NCBI RefSeq assembly: GCF_020858115.1
Contig: NZ_JACYMM010000016.1
Span: forward strand, 28,566-92,565
Origin: Janthinobacterium sp. FW305-129
GTDB taxonomy: Bacteria > Pseudomonadota > Gammaproteobacteria > Burkholderiales > Burkholderiaceae_D
Length of the DNA stretch: 64,000 nucleotides
Reading direction: 5' to 3'
Part shown: positions 16,862-26,197 of the stretch, in pieces
How positions within the stretch are numbered: position 1 is the first letter of the stretch
How the letters are laid out: every line of letters begins with the position of its first letter
Notes under the pieces: model-generated
Database searches by the model: none
The model's input: only the letters and a program-made list of their open reading frames with translations
What the model was told of the DNA's origin: nothing
Made by a program: the position numbers and the translations under genes

Positions 16862-17593
16862 TTATTTGGCCGGCGGCACGGGCACTGGAACAGGGACAGC
16901 AGCGGCCGGCGTGCCGGCAGCCTCCGCGGCGGCCTTGGCAGCCTTGGCCTGCGCTTCGGCCTGGCGCTCGGCCAGCCGTTGCGCCACTCTTTGCTGGCGT
17001 GCCACGGCGTCAGCCTGTTTTTTCGCATACGCCGCTTCGCGGGCCGCGCGGCGCGGCGCGTCGGCGGCATCGGCGGCAGCCTGTTTCGCCACCTTCGCCG
17101 CTTGCGCAGCTTCGCGCTCGGCAACGCTCTTGCCTTCCGGCTTGGGCGGCGCCGGCTCGGGCGTGACCACTTTCACGGGCTTGGGCGGAGCCGCGGCCCG
17201 CTGCTCGGCGTCCAGGCGCGCATCTTCCTGGGTCCGGGCCAGGTCGATATCGCGCAGGCGCACGGATTCGGCGCGCTTGAAGTAATTCGCTTCCGCTTCG
17301 ACGGCGCGCAGGCGCACGAGGATCAGGCGGCGCTTTTCCTTGGCCTTGTCCAGGCAATTGTTCACGAAGAACTTGTCGTAGCACTCCAGTTCGCGCGCGG
17401 CGAACTCGTTTTCCGCGGCCTCGCGCTCGCTGGCGACCTGCTTCAGCTTGGCGTCCGCTTCGTCCACCGACAAGGTGGCGGGCACCTGCGGTACACCGAC
17501 CTCATCCAACGCGGCACCGCCCTGGTGCGCGCAGCCGGATAATGCCAGGACCAGGCCCAGCGCCGCACCCAGCTTGTATAGTGTATTTGCCAT
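16862..17593 (-). CDS. Predicted lipoprotein with long Ala/Lys/Glu coiled coil
   Basis: A secreted lipoprotein of about 243 residues. The signal ends in LALSGC. The region ECYDKFFVNNCLDKAKEKRR (about residues 70-90) has two Cys that could form a disulfide and looks like the conserved part of the protein. The C-terminal half is an Ala-rich, Lys/Arg/Glu-rich helix (TolA-like composition) ending in a Pro-Val tail. Two ATGs are adjacent; the second fits better with AGGA 5 bases away. I do not recognise a function; the layout suggests a periplasm-spanning or envelope-associated protein. It follows zapE by 19 bases and is probably in the same operon. Confidence 0.75.
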   Translation of the reverse strand: MANTLYKLGAALGLVLALSGCAHQGGAALDEVGVPQVPATLSVDEADAKLKQVASEREAAENEFAARELECYDKFFVNNCLDKAKEKRRLILVRLRAVEAEANYFKRAESVRLRDIDLARTQEDARLDAEQRAAAPPKPVKVVTPEPAPPKPEGKSVAEREAAQAAKVAKQAAADAADAPRRAAREAAYAKKQADAVARQQRVAQRLAERQAEAQAKAAKAAAEAAGTPAAAVPVPVPVPPAK

Positions 17594-17612
17594 CATCTTC
17601 CTTATCCCTGCC

Positions 17613-18710
17613 TCAAACGATCGCGTCGGCCGCGCCGCGCTGTTCTTTTTCCATGTATTCGCGCGATTGCATCTCGATGATACGCGAAACGGTGCGGTGA
17701 AACTCGTTGGCCAGCGTGCCGTTCGTGTACAGCTGCTCGGGCGCCACTTCGGCCGACATGATCAGCTTGACTTTCTGATCATAAAACACGTCGATCAGCC
17801 AGGTAAAGCGGCGCGCTTCGGACGACTGCGCCGCCGACATGGCCGGTATCCCGGACAATATCACCGTATGGAAGCGGCTGGCGATTTCCAGGTAATCATT
17901 TTGCGAGCGGGGCCCGCCGCACAGGGTGGCGAAATCGAACCAGATGATGCCGCCGGCGCGGCGCAGGCAATGGATTTCGCGGCTCTCGATGCGGATGCGC
18001 GCATCTTCGTCGGCCGTCTCGGCGATGCGCGTGTAGGCGTCGCGCAGGGAGCGGTCCGTGTCCGCACCGAGCGGGGTATAGTAACTTTCCACCTGTTCCA
18101 GGGCGCGGCCGCGGTAATCGACGCCGGCGTCGACGTTCATCACGTCGAGCTTGTCCTTCAGCAGCGCGATGGTCGGCAGCATGCGGTCGCGGTGCAGGCC
18201 GTCCGGATACAGCAGGTCGGGGTCGTAATTCGAGGTCATGATGAAGGACACGCCATTGGCGAACAGGGCCGACAGCAGGTTGTACAGGATCATCGCGTCG
18301 GCGATGTCGGAGACGTGGAATTCATCGAAACAGATGAGGCGGTATTTCTTGGCGATGCGCTTGGCCACCTCGTCGAGCGGGTCGGCCACGCCTTTCAATT
18401 CGTCGAGCTGCTGGTGCACGCCGCGCATGAATTCGTGGAAGTGCAATCGCGTCTTGCGCACCAGGGGCACGACCGAATAAAAGCTGTCCATCAGGAACGA
18501 TTTGCCGCGCCCTACCCCGCCCCACATGTACACGCCTTTCGGCACGGCGGGACGGTTGATCAGGCGCTTGAAGGTGCTCGAACGCTGGCCCTTGTAAGCC
18601 ACCCACTCGTCATAGCACAGCTGCAGGCGGTCGACCGCGCGCCGCTGGGCGGCATCGGCCTTGAAATCACGCTTCTGCAGCGCGTGCTGGTAAAACTCTT
18701 CTACGTTCAT
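17613..18710 (-). CDS. zapE: Cell division protein ZapE (AFG1-like ATPase)
   Basis: A cytoplasmic P-loop ATPase that in E. coli associates with the Z-ring and destabilises FtsZ polymers under stress. The 365-residue product has Walker A GGVGRGKSFLMDSF, Walker B RLICFDEFHVSDIADAM, and the AFG1 family segments HFHEFMRGVHQQL and FIMTSNYDPDLLYPDGL. The start MNVEEFYQHA is chosen by fit to the family; the open frame continues seven codons upstream. It lies downstream of lpd across a 70-base spacer containing a hairpin. Confidence 0.92.
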   Translation of the reverse strand: MNVEEFYQHALQKRDFKADAAQRRAVDRLQLCYDEWVAYKGQRSSTFKRLINRPAVPKGVYMWGGVGRGKSFLMDSFYSVVPLVRKTRLHFHEFMRGVHQQLDELKGVADPLDEVAKRIAKKYRLICFDEFHVSDIADAMILYNLLSALFANGVSFIMTSNYDPDLLYPDGLHRDRMLPTIALLKDKLDVMNVDAGVDYRGRALEQVESYYTPLGADTDRSLRDAYTRIAETADEDARIRIESREIHCLRRAGGIIWFDFATLCGGPRSQNDYLEIASRFHTVILSGIPAMSAAQSSEARRFTWLIDVFYDQKVKLIMSAEVAPEQLYTNGTLANEFHRTVSRIIEMQSREYMEKEQRGAADAIV

Positions 18711-18731
18711 GGGATTCGCTTTAACGCACAA

Positions 18732-18762
18732 GGGCGCCGGCGGAAAAAATCCGCGAGCGCCC
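18732..18762 (-). terminator. Hairpin in the lpd-zapE spacer
   Basis: GGGCGC pairs with GCGCCC, and inside a 2x2 mismatch GCGGA pairs with TCCGC around an A5 loop. It lies just past the lpd stop on the minus strand with no T-run after it, so partial termination or attenuation between lpd and zapE is the best guess. Confidence 0.45.
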
Positions 18763-18780
18763 CTGCTGGACTAACTACAA

Positions 18781-20211
18781 TTAAAAGTTCAACGTACGCT
18801 TGTCAACCGCCAGTGCCGCTTCCTTGGTCGCTTCCGACAGGGATGGGTGAGCGTGGCAGATGCGCGCGATGTCTTCGGCCGAAGCCTTGAATTCCATCGC
18901 CACGACGGCTTCGGAAATCAGTTCGGAGGCCATCGGGCCGACGATGTGCACGCCGAGGATTTCATCGGTGGTCGCATCGGCCAGGAATTTCACCATGCCC
19001 GAGGTGTCGCCCAGCGCGCGCGCACGGCCGTTGGCCATGAACGGGAAGGTACCGGCCTTGTAGGCGATGCCTTCGGCCTTCAGGGTTTGCTCGGTCTTGC
19101 CGACCCACGCGATTTCCGGCGAGGTGTAGATCACCCAAGGAATCGTGTTGAAGTTGGTGTGGCCATGCTGGCCGGCGATACGCTCGGCCACGGCAACGCC
19201 TTCTTCTTCGGCCTTGTGCGCCAGCATCGGGCCACGCACGACGTCGCCCACCGCCCACACGTTCGGCAGGTTGGTCTTGCAGTCGCCGTCGACGGCGATG
19301 AAGCCGCGCTCGTCCAGCTGCAGGCCGACCTTGTCGGCGCCCAGGCCGTTCGTGTTCGGCGTGCGGCCGATCGAGATGATGAGCTTGTCGAACACGGCTT
19401 TTTGCGCTTCGCCCTTGGCGTCCACGAATTCCACGGTGACGTCTTTCTTGCCTGGCGTGATCGCACCGATCTTGCAACCGAGGTTGATCTTCAAGCCTTG
19501 CTTGGTGAACAGCTTCGACGCTTCCTTGGCGATCTGCTCGTCGACGGCGCCCAGGAAGACCGGCAGGCCTTCCAGCACGGTGACGTCGGAACCCAGGCGG
19601 CGCCAGACGCTGCCCATTTCCAGGCCGATCACGCCGGCGCCGATGACGCCCAGCTTGGCGGGTACGGCGTCGATGGCCAGTGCGCCCGTGTTCGACAGGA
19701 TCAGTTTCTCGTCGAAAGGTGCGCCCGGCAGTTCGCGCGCGTTCGAACCCGTGGCGATGACCACGTGCTTGGCGCTCAGGGTTTCGTTGGCTTCGCCCGT
19801 CACGCTGATGTCATACGTGCCAGCGGCGGCGGCAGCGAAAGCGGCGCGGCCGTGGAAGAAGGCGATCTTGTTCTTCTTGAACAGGTACAGGATGCCGTCG
19901 TTGTTTTGCTTGACGACGGTGTCCTTGCGCTTGAGCATCTGGCCCAGGTTCAGCTTCAGGCCGGCGACGTCGATGCCGTGCTCGGCGAAGCTGTGGCCCG
20001 CGTGTTCGAAATGCTCGGACGATTGCAGCAGTGCTTTCGACGGGATGCAGCCGACGTTGGTGCAGGTACCGCCAGGCGCGGCGCCGCCCTTGGCGTTCGA
20101 CCACTCGTCGACGCAAGCGACGGAAAAGCCCAGCTGCGCTGCGCGGATGGCGGCGATGTAGCCGCCAGGGCCCGCACCGATGACAACTACGTCAAATTGT
20201 TTAGTACTCAT
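18781..20211 (-). CDS. lpd: Dihydrolipoyl dehydrogenase (E3)
   Basis: The flavoprotein that reoxidises the lipoyl arm of 2-oxoglutarate dehydrogenase with NAD+. The 476-residue protein has the N-terminal FAD motif VVVIGAGPGGYIAAIRAAQLG, the redox-active disulfide GGTCTNVGCIPSKALL, the NAD motif LGVIGAGVIGLEMGSVWRRLG, and the C-terminal interface with the active-site dyad HAHPSLSE. It is the last gene of sucA-sucB-pspC-like-lpd. Its ATG overlaps the 3' end of the PspC-like gene by 11 bases, so translation is probably coupled. Confidence 0.96.
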   Translation of the reverse strand: MSTKQFDVVVIGAGPGGYIAAIRAAQLGFSVACVDEWSNAKGGAAPGGTCTNVGCIPSKALLQSSEHFEHAGHSFAEHGIDVAGLKLNLGQMLKRKDTVVKQNNDGILYLFKKNKIAFFHGRAAFAAAAAGTYDISVTGEANETLSAKHVVIATGSNARELPGAPFDEKLILSNTGALAIDAVPAKLGVIGAGVIGLEMGSVWRRLGSDVTVLEGLPVFLGAVDEQIAKEASKLFTKQGLKINLGCKIGAITPGKKDVTVEFVDAKGEAQKAVFDKLIISIGRTPNTNGLGADKVGLQLDERGFIAVDGDCKTNLPNVWAVGDVVRGPMLAHKAEEEGVAVAERIAGQHGHTNFNTIPWVIYTSPEIAWVGKTEQTLKAEGIAYKAGTFPFMANGRARALGDTSGMVKFLADATTDEILGVHIVGPMASELISEAVVAMEFKASAEDIARICHAHPSLSEATKEAALAVDKRTLNF

Positions 20212-20584
20212 GTTTTGTTATTCCAATCTCTTCGTCTGGTACGAAAATCCACAATAGAAGGTAAATCACCACGCCAAAGCCGAAGGTCAATGTAAACAGG
20301 ACGAAGACGAGGCGCCAGATCCACGCTTCCATGCCGGAAGCGCGGCCCAGGCCGCCGCACACACCGCCGAACCAGCGGTCGTTGCGCGAACGGCGCAGGC
20401 GGTTGAATTCCTGCACCAGGTCGTTCGCCGGGCCGGAGCCGGCAGCGGCGCCGGACGCGTTGTCCGGCTTGTCCAGGTTGATATTGCTCAAGAGCTTGGC
20501 TTTCGCTTGCGCGAATTCCGCGTCGCTCAGGGCGCCCGCCAGGTGCAACTCGTGCAGACGCTTGATTTCTTCAGAGACGTTCAT
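20201..20584 (-). CDS. SHOCT and PspC domain membrane protein
   Basis: A 127-residue protein: an N-terminal SHOCT-like helical hairpin (EEIKRLHELHLAGALSDAEFAQAKAKLL, about 5-32), a Gly/Ala/Asp linker, then a PspC domain (about 70-118) with GGVCGGLGRASGMEAWIWRLVF and one or two membrane helices (FTLTFGFGVVIYLLLWIFVP). PspC-type domains sense or respond to envelope stress. AGAGGA lies 5 bases before the ATG. It is embedded between sucB and lpd, and its end overlaps the lpd start, so it is expressed with the TCA enzyme complex. Nothing in its sequence links it to oxoglutarate oxidation. Confidence 0.85.
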   Translation of the reverse strand: MNVSEEIKRLHELHLAGALSDAEFAQAKAKLLSNINLDKPDNASGAAAGSGPANDLVQEFNRLRRSRNDRWFGGVCGGLGRASGMEAWIWRLVFVLFTLTFGFGVVIYLLLWIFVPDEEIGITKHEY

Positions 20585-20647
20585 GGGAATCCTCTTTCAT
20601 TGAGATCAGCCAGCTGCGTCTTCTGGCAAGGGGTATCAGCTACATTG

Positions 20648-20667
20648 CCCCGGCGGCTAAGCCGGGG
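20648..20667 (-). other. Hairpin between sucB and the PspC-like gene
   Basis: Perfect arms CCCCGGC / GCCGGGG with a 6-base loop sit 12 bases after the sucB stop. No T-run follows. It could protect the sucAB message or reduce read-through to the downstream genes. Confidence 0.45.
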
Positions 20668-20678
20668 GACTACAGTGC

Positions 20679-21935
20679 TTACAGGTCCAGCAGCAGGCGT
20701 GCAGGATCTTCCAGCGCTTCTTTCATCGCCACCAGGCCCAGGACGGCTTCGCGGCCGTCGATGATGCGGTGGTCGTAGGACATGGCCAGGTAGTTCATCG
20801 GACGCACCACGATCTGGCCGTTTTCCACGACAGCGCGGTCCTTGGTCGCATGCACGCCCAGGATCGCCGATTGCGGCGGGTTGATGATCGGGGTCGACAG
20901 CATGGAGCCGAAGGTGCCGCCGTTCGAGATCGAGAACGTGCCGCCCGTCAGGTCGTCCAGGGTCAGCTTGCCTTCCTTGGCTTTCGCGCCGAATTCACCG
21001 ATTTTTTTCTCGATGTCGGCGATCGACAGCTGGTCCGCGTTGCGGATGATAGGCACGACCAGGCCGCGTGGCGAACCGACAGCGATGCCGATGTCGAAGT
21101 AGCCGTGGTAGACGATGTCGTTGCCGTCAACGGAAGCGTTGATGATCGGGTACTTTTTCAGGGCAGCGACGGCGGCCTTGACGAAGAAGGACATGAAGCC
21201 CAGCTTGACGCCGTGCTCTTTCTCGAACTTGTCCTTGTACTTGTTGCGCAGGTCGATGACCGGCTGCATGTTCACTTCATTGAACGTGGTCAGGATGGCG
21301 TTCGTCGATTGCGATTGCAGCAGGCGCTCGGCGATACGTGCGCGCAGGCGGCTCATCGGCACGCGCTCTTCAGGGCGGTCGCCCAGGCTGGCGGCCGACG
21401 GCGTGGCAACTTGCTGCAGCGCTGGCTTGGCAGCGGCTGGCGCCAGTGGCGCGACAGCTGGCTTGGCGGAAGCGGCCAGGGCGTCGCCCTTGGTCACGCG
21501 GCCGTCTTTGCCCGAACCGGCGACGTCGCCAGCGGACAGGCCTTTTTCGGACAGGATCTTGGCGGCGGCAGGCATGGCGACATCGCCTTTGGTCGCAGCG
21601 GCTGGCGCGGACGCGGTAGCGGCGTCTTGTGCGGCGGCAGCCAGGGCTGGTGCAGGCACGGCGGACACTTCCATCGGGCTGACCTTGGCCGAGCCGTCGG
21701 TGTCGATGATGGCGATGACTTCGCCGGCGACGACGGTGGCGCCGTCAGCCTTGATGATTTGAACGATCACGCCGGCGGCGGGCGCCGGCAGTTCCAGCAC
21801 TACTTTGTCGGTTTCGATATCGATCATGTTTTCGTCGCGCGCAACTGCTTCGCCGACTTTCTTGTGCCATGCCAGCAGGGTCGCTTCCGCAACCGATTCC
21901 GACAACTGGGGAACTTTGACTTCGATTTGTGCCAT
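20679..21935 (-). CDS. sucB: Dihydrolipoyllysine succinyltransferase (E2 of 2-oxoglutarate dehydrogenase)
   Basis: The core of the 2-oxoglutarate dehydrogenase complex, transferring succinyl groups to CoA. Of 418 residues, about 1-77 form a lipoyl domain (lysine in IDIETDKVVLELPAP). An Ala-rich linker leads to a peripheral-subunit-binding domain (MPAAAKILSEKGLSAGDVAGSG, about 120-155), then a second linker and the catalytic domain with the terminal MSYDHRIIDGREAVLGL active-site motif. GGAG lies 6 bases before the start. It follows sucA after 109 bases. Confidence 0.96.
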   Translation of the reverse strand: MAQIEVKVPQLSESVAEATLLAWHKKVGEAVARDENMIDIETDKVVLELPAPAAGVIVQIIKADGATVVAGEVIAIIDTDGSAKVSPMEVSAVPAPALAAAAQDAATASAPAAATKGDVAMPAAAKILSEKGLSAGDVAGSGKDGRVTKGDALAASAKPAVAPLAPAAAKPALQQVATPSAASLGDRPEERVPMSRLRARIAERLLQSQSTNAILTTFNEVNMQPVIDLRNKYKDKFEKEHGVKLGFMSFFVKAAVAALKKYPIINASVDGNDIVYHGYFDIGIAVGSPRGLVVPIIRNADQLSIADIEKKIGEFGAKAKEGKLTLDDLTGGTFSISNGGTFGSMLSTPIINPPQSAILGVHATKDRAVVENGQIVVRPMNYLAMSYDHRIIDGREAVLGLVAMKEALEDPARLLLDL

Positions 21936-22044
21936 GTAAAACTCCGTTTATTTTGTTATTGCGGCGCCGACCCTGCGTAGCAAGGACGGCGCTCCGTCAT
22001 CATCTTGATCAGGCGCAATGCGCATCGCACGGCGCCCGTTATCC

Positions 22045-24897
22045 TTACTTGGTCAGGATAAAACCCTTCAGCTTCGAGAATGCCGTTTCCAGCAGGTCTT
22101 TTTGCTGGGCGTAGTGCTTGTCATAGTAACCGACAGCAGGCGACGCCGAAGCAGGACGGCCGGCGTAGGCCAGACGCTGACCCGATTCCAGGCCTTCGAA
22201 GATGTTGTGCTGGATCTGGAACCAGGCACCCTGGTTTTGCGGCTCGTCCTGTGCCCAGACGACTTCGACCAGGTTCGGGAACTTCTTCAGTTCAGCAGCG
22301 AACGACTTGTGCGGGAACGGATACAGCTGTTCCAGGCGCACGATGGCCGTGTCGGTCTGGCCGCGGGTCTTGCGTGCGTTGACCAGGTCGTAGTAGACCT
22401 TGCCCGAGCAGGCGACCACGCGCTTGACTTTCTTGGCATCGATTTTGTCGTCGACTTCGCCGATGACGGTCTGGAAACCGCCCTTGGCCAGGTCGGTCAG
22501 CGGCGAACCGGCATCCTTGTTGCGCAGCAGCGACTTCGGCGTCAGGATGACCAGCGGCTTGCGGAACTGGCGCACCATCTGGCGGCGCAGCAAATGGAAG
22601 ATCTGCGAAGCCGTCGTCGGCTGCACCACTTGCATGTTGTTGTCTGCGCACAGCTGCAGGAAACGCTCGGGACGCGCGGACGAGTGCTCAGGACCCTGGC
22701 CTTCGTAACCGTGCGGCAGCATCATGACCAGGCCCGAAGCGCGGCCCCACTTCACTTCGCCGGAGCTGATGAATTGGTCGATCACCACTTGCGCGCCGTT
22801 GGCGAAGTCGCCGAACTGGGCTTCCCAGATCGTCAGGGTGTTCGGTTCAGCGGTCGAGTAGCCGTATTCGAAGGCCAGTACGGCTTCTTCGGACAGCACC
22901 GAGTCGATGACGGTGAACGGCGCCTGGTTTTCCGACACGTTTTGCAGCGGAATGTAGGTACCGGCATCCCAGCGCTCGCGGTTCTGGTCATGCAGCACGG
23001 CGTGGCGGTGCACGAAGGTGCCGCGGCCAGCATCCTGGCCCGTCAGGCGGATGGCGTAGCCGGACGACACCAGCGAAGCGTAGGCCAGATGTTCGCCCAT
23101 GCCCCAGTCCAGGTTCATTTCGCCGCGGCCCATGGTGGCGCGGTCGCCCAGGACTTTCTCGACCAGCGAGTGGACCTTGAACTGTTCCGGCACGGTGGTG
23201 ATGCGCGCGGCCAGGCGTTTCAGTTCCGTCATCGGCACGGCCGTGTCGGCCGAGTCGGTCCATTTCTTGTTCAGGAACGGCAGCCAGTCGACGGCGTACT
23301 TGTTCTTGAAGTTCGAGATGACCGGATCGACGGTGTGCTTGCCGGCGTCCATGGCGTCGCGGAAGGCGGCCACCATCTTGTCGCCGCCATCGGCAGGGAT
23401 CACGCCTTGCGCAACCAGCTTGTCCGCGTACAGCTTGCGGGTGCCTGGATGCTGGCCGATGCGCTTGTACATCAGCGGCTGCGTCAGCGCTGGCGTATCC
23501 TGCTCGTTGTGGCCCAGCTTGCGGTAGCAGATGATGTCGAGGACGATGTCCTTCTTGAATTCCATGCGGTAGTCGAGCGCGATCTGCGTCGCCAGCACCA
23601 CGGCTTCCGGATCATCGGCGTTGATGTGCAGGACCGGCGCTTCGATCATCTTGACGACGTCCGAGCAGTACAGGGTCGAGCGCGAGTCGCGCGGGTCCGA
23701 GGTGGTGAAACCGATCTGGTTGTTGATCACGATATGCACCGTGCCGCCCGTGCCGTAGCCGCGGGTCTGCGCCAGATTCAGGGTTTCCATGACCACGCCC
23801 TGGCCGGCAAAAGCGGCATCGCCGTGCACCAGGATAGGCAGCACTTGCGCGCCATGCACGTCGCCGCGGCGATCCATGCGGGCCTTGACGGAACCTTCGA
23901 CCACAGGGTTGACGATTTCCAGGTGCGACGGGTTGAACGCCAGCGACAGGTGGACCGGGCCGCCCGCGGTGGAGATGTCCGACGAGAAGCCTTGATGGTA
24001 CTTCACGTCGCCGGCAGGCAGGTCGTCGCCATGCTTGCCTTCGAATTCTTCGAACAGTTCCTGCGGCGCCTTGCCCAGGGTGTTCACCAGTACGTTCAGA
24101 CGGCCGCGGTGGGCCATGCCGATGACGATTTCCTGCACGCCTTTTTCGCCGGCGCGCTGGATGGTTTCATCCATCGAGGCGATGAACGTTTCTCCGCCTT
24201 CCAGGGAGAAGCGCTTCTGGCCCACGTAGCGGGTATGCAGATAGCGTTCCAGGCCTTCAGCCGCGGTCAGGCGGTCGAGGATGTGGATTTTTTTCTCTGG
24301 GGTGAAATTCGGGGTGGAGCGGATCGATTCCAGTTTCTCTTGCAGCCAGCGCTTTTCGGCCGGGTCGGAGATGTACATGAATTCGGCGCCGATCGAACGC
24401 GTGTAGGTATCGCGCAGATAGTTCAGCAGATCGCGCAGGGTGGCGGTCTCGGGGCCAAAATAGGTATTGCTGATGTTGAACACGGTGTCCATGTCCGCGT
24501 CGGTGAAACCGTAGAAGCTCGGCTCCAGTTCCGGGATCATCGGACGTTCCTGGCGTTGCAGCGGGTCCAGATTGGCCCAATGCGAACCGAGGTAGCGGTA
24601 AGCGGCGATCAGTTGCGTGGCGGCGACGCGCTTGCGGCCCATTTCAGCATCGAAGGAAGCGGTCACTGTGCGGATCGGACCTGCTTTTGCGCGCTCGGCG
24701 AACGAGGCGACGACGGAGGCATGCGCCACGTCAGGCTTGTTGGTGCCGTCGACGGCAGGCACGTGCTGCATGGCGTCGAAGTAGGAACGCCAGTTATCGG
24801 GTACCGAGCCTGGATTGTTCAGATACGCCTCGTACAGGTCTTCCACGTACGGAGCATTCCCACCGAACAGGTAGGAGTTGGTCGTTAATTGCTGCAT
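22045..24897 (-). CDS. sucA: 2-Oxoglutarate dehydrogenase E1
   Basis: The thiamine-diphosphate-dependent E1 that decarboxylates 2-oxoglutarate, 950 residues, normal for the family. The N-terminal SYLFGGNAPYVEDLYEAYLN is the E2-binding segment typical of OGDH. VIGMAHRGRLNVLVN is a conserved active-site stretch. The ThDP motif runs from HGDAAFAGQGVV to HIVINNQIGF, and the C-terminal transketolase-like domain includes GYGYSTAEPN-type sequence (EYGYSTAEPNTLTIWEAQFG). AAAGGTGAG precedes the ATG. Upstream (24898-25154) is its promoter region, AT-rich around 25000-25080, with no gene. Confidence 0.97.
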   Translation of the reverse strand: MQQLTTNSYLFGGNAPYVEDLYEAYLNNPGSVPDNWRSYFDAMQHVPAVDGTNKPDVAHASVVASFAERAKAGPIRTVTASFDAEMGRKRVAATQLIAAYRYLGSHWANLDPLQRQERPMIPELEPSFYGFTDADMDTVFNISNTYFGPETATLRDLLNYLRDTYTRSIGAEFMYISDPAEKRWLQEKLESIRSTPNFTPEKKIHILDRLTAAEGLERYLHTRYVGQKRFSLEGGETFIASMDETIQRAGEKGVQEIVIGMAHRGRLNVLVNTLGKAPQELFEEFEGKHGDDLPAGDVKYHQGFSSDISTAGGPVHLSLAFNPSHLEIVNPVVEGSVKARMDRRGDVHGAQVLPILVHGDAAFAGQGVVMETLNLAQTRGYGTGGTVHIVINNQIGFTTSDPRDSRSTLYCSDVVKMIEAPVLHINADDPEAVVLATQIALDYRMEFKKDIVLDIICYRKLGHNEQDTPALTQPLMYKRIGQHPGTRKLYADKLVAQGVIPADGGDKMVAAFRDAMDAGKHTVDPVISNFKNKYAVDWLPFLNKKWTDSADTAVPMTELKRLAARITTVPEQFKVHSLVEKVLGDRATMGRGEMNLDWGMGEHLAYASLVSSGYAIRLTGQDAGRGTFVHRHAVLHDQNRERWDAGTYIPLQNVSENQAPFTVIDSVLSEEAVLAFEYGYSTAEPNTLTIWEAQFGDFANGAQVVIDQFISSGEVKWGRASGLVMMLPHGYEGQGPEHSSARPERFLQLCADNNMQVVQPTTASQIFHLLRRQMVRQFRKPLVILTPKSLLRNKDAGSPLTDLAKGGFQTVIGEVDDKIDAKKVKRVVACSGKVYYDLVNARKTRGQTDTAIVRLEQLYPFPHKSFAAELKKFPNLVEVVWAQDEPQNQGAWFQIQHNIFEGLESGQRLAYAGRPASASPAVGYYDKHYAQQKDLLETAFSKLKGFILTK

Positions 24898-25154
24898 ATA
24901 TTGCTCACCTTTCTTCGCGCTTCGCGAGGAATTAGCGGGTTAATCTAACCTTCCGCGACACGGCCTGACCGGTTAGCGGATTGCACATCAAGTTGTGGGG
25001 AAGGGCTTTTTTATTGCACCAGCATTCTGCATACCGTCATTTAGAATAGCACGCGGTATTGTAACGCAACAACTGCAAGTTGAATTTTATTTGGCAAGCA
25101 AATGTAAGCTGTGTTGTTGATTTTCCCGGGCTTGCAAGCCTGTCACTGTTATGC

Positions 25155-26126
25155 TTACAACACATCGGCGGCCCTGCCAGCGTGCCGCCTGCGACCAACT
25201 GGTCTGCCTGGCAACGGCGGCGCGATGGCTGCCAGCCAATCGGCATCGCCGGCAAACCACTCCACCAGGAAGTCGAGCATGGTGCGCAGCAGCGGCGACA
25301 TATGCTGGCGCGAGGTATAGACACCGTAGATGCCCATGTCCTGCGGCTGGTAGGCGGGCAGCAGTTCCACCAGCTGGCCGCTGGCGATCAGCGGCGCGGC
25401 CGAATAGCGCGGCTGCATGGCGATGCCCGCCCCCGCCACCGTGGCCACCAGCAGCACCAGAGACTCATTCGCCGACAGGCGGCCGCTGACGGGCACAGTG
25501 AGCGCTTCCCCATGAAGAGTGAACTGCCACAGACTCTTGCCGAAATACGTGTACGTCAGGCAGTTGTGCAGGGCCAGGTCTTCCGCCCGGCGCGGCGTGC
25601 CGTGCGCGGCCAGATACGATGGTGCGGCGCACACCACCGAGGCGCAACTGGCCAGCTGGCGCGCGATCAGGTTCGGTTCGAGCGCGTTCGTGATGCGGAT
25701 CGCCAGGTCGATGCGCTGCTCTACCAGATTGACGGCGCGGTTCTCCATCTGCAGGTCGACGGCGGCGCGCGGGTAGCGCCGCAGGTAAGCGGTCACTGCG
25801 CCAGCGAGCGCCGTCTGCGCCAGGGATTGCGAACAGGTGATGCGCAGCAAGCCGTGCGGCGTATCAAGACCCTCGGGCGACGTGACGGCCATGGCGCCGG
25901 CCACTTCCAGCATCTGCCGGCAGCGCGCCAGCGTCGCGTCGCCCGCATCCGTCAGACTCAAACGCCGCGTGGTGCGGTGCAACAGGCGCGCCCCCGCCCA
26001 CTGCTCCATCTCGGCCAGGTAGCGCGTCACCATGGCGCGCGACATGTCGAGCGCCTCGCTGGCGGCCACCATGCTGCCCCGCTCGGCGATGGCGACGAAT
26101 ACTTGTGCGGCGGTGATACGGTCCAT
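25155..26126 (-). CDS. LysR family transcriptional regulator
   Basis: A 323-residue LysR protein. The N-terminal helix-turn-helix is AAQVFVAIAERGSMVAASEA with the recognition helix SRAMVTRYLAEMEQWAG. The effector domain follows, and the last 20 residues (PPLPGRPVGRRRHAGRAADV) are basic and unusual, perhaps an extension by frame drift. I place the start at MDRITAAQ because GGGAGGG lies 6 bases upstream; a TTG two codons earlier is the other option. It is divergent from the truncated metallo-beta-lactamase-like gene, the usual layout for a LysR target, and lies upstream of sucA. Its role is unknown. Confidence 0.88.
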   Translation of the reverse strand: MDRITAAQVFVAIAERGSMVAASEALDMSRAMVTRYLAEMEQWAGARLLHRTTRRLSLTDAGDATLARCRQMLEVAGAMAVTSPEGLDTPHGLLRITCSQSLAQTALAGAVTAYLRRYPRAAVDLQMENRAVNLVEQRIDLAIRITNALEPNLIARQLASCASVVCAAPSYLAAHGTPRRAEDLALHNCLTYTYFGKSLWQFTLHGEALTVPVSGRLSANESLVLLVATVAGAGIAMQPRYSAAPLIASGQLVELLPAYQPQDMGIYGVYTSRQHMSPLLRTMLDFLVEWFAGDADWLAAIAPPLPGRPVGRRRHAGRAADVL

Positions 26127-26197
26127 CTGCAACCCTCCCTTGATTCATCCGATCCATGCAACTAAGTATTGCAATCTACCCTATTTGTCGCGCCTGG

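Noticed and set aside
22018..24888. A 956-codon open frame on the plus strand opposite sucA
   Set aside because: It is the antisense shadow of a well conserved, high-GC gene and its translation (Arg/His/Gln/Val-rich) matches no domain. The same applies to the long antisense frames opposite acnA, sdhA, the chemoreceptor, the ATPase-TPR and rlmD.
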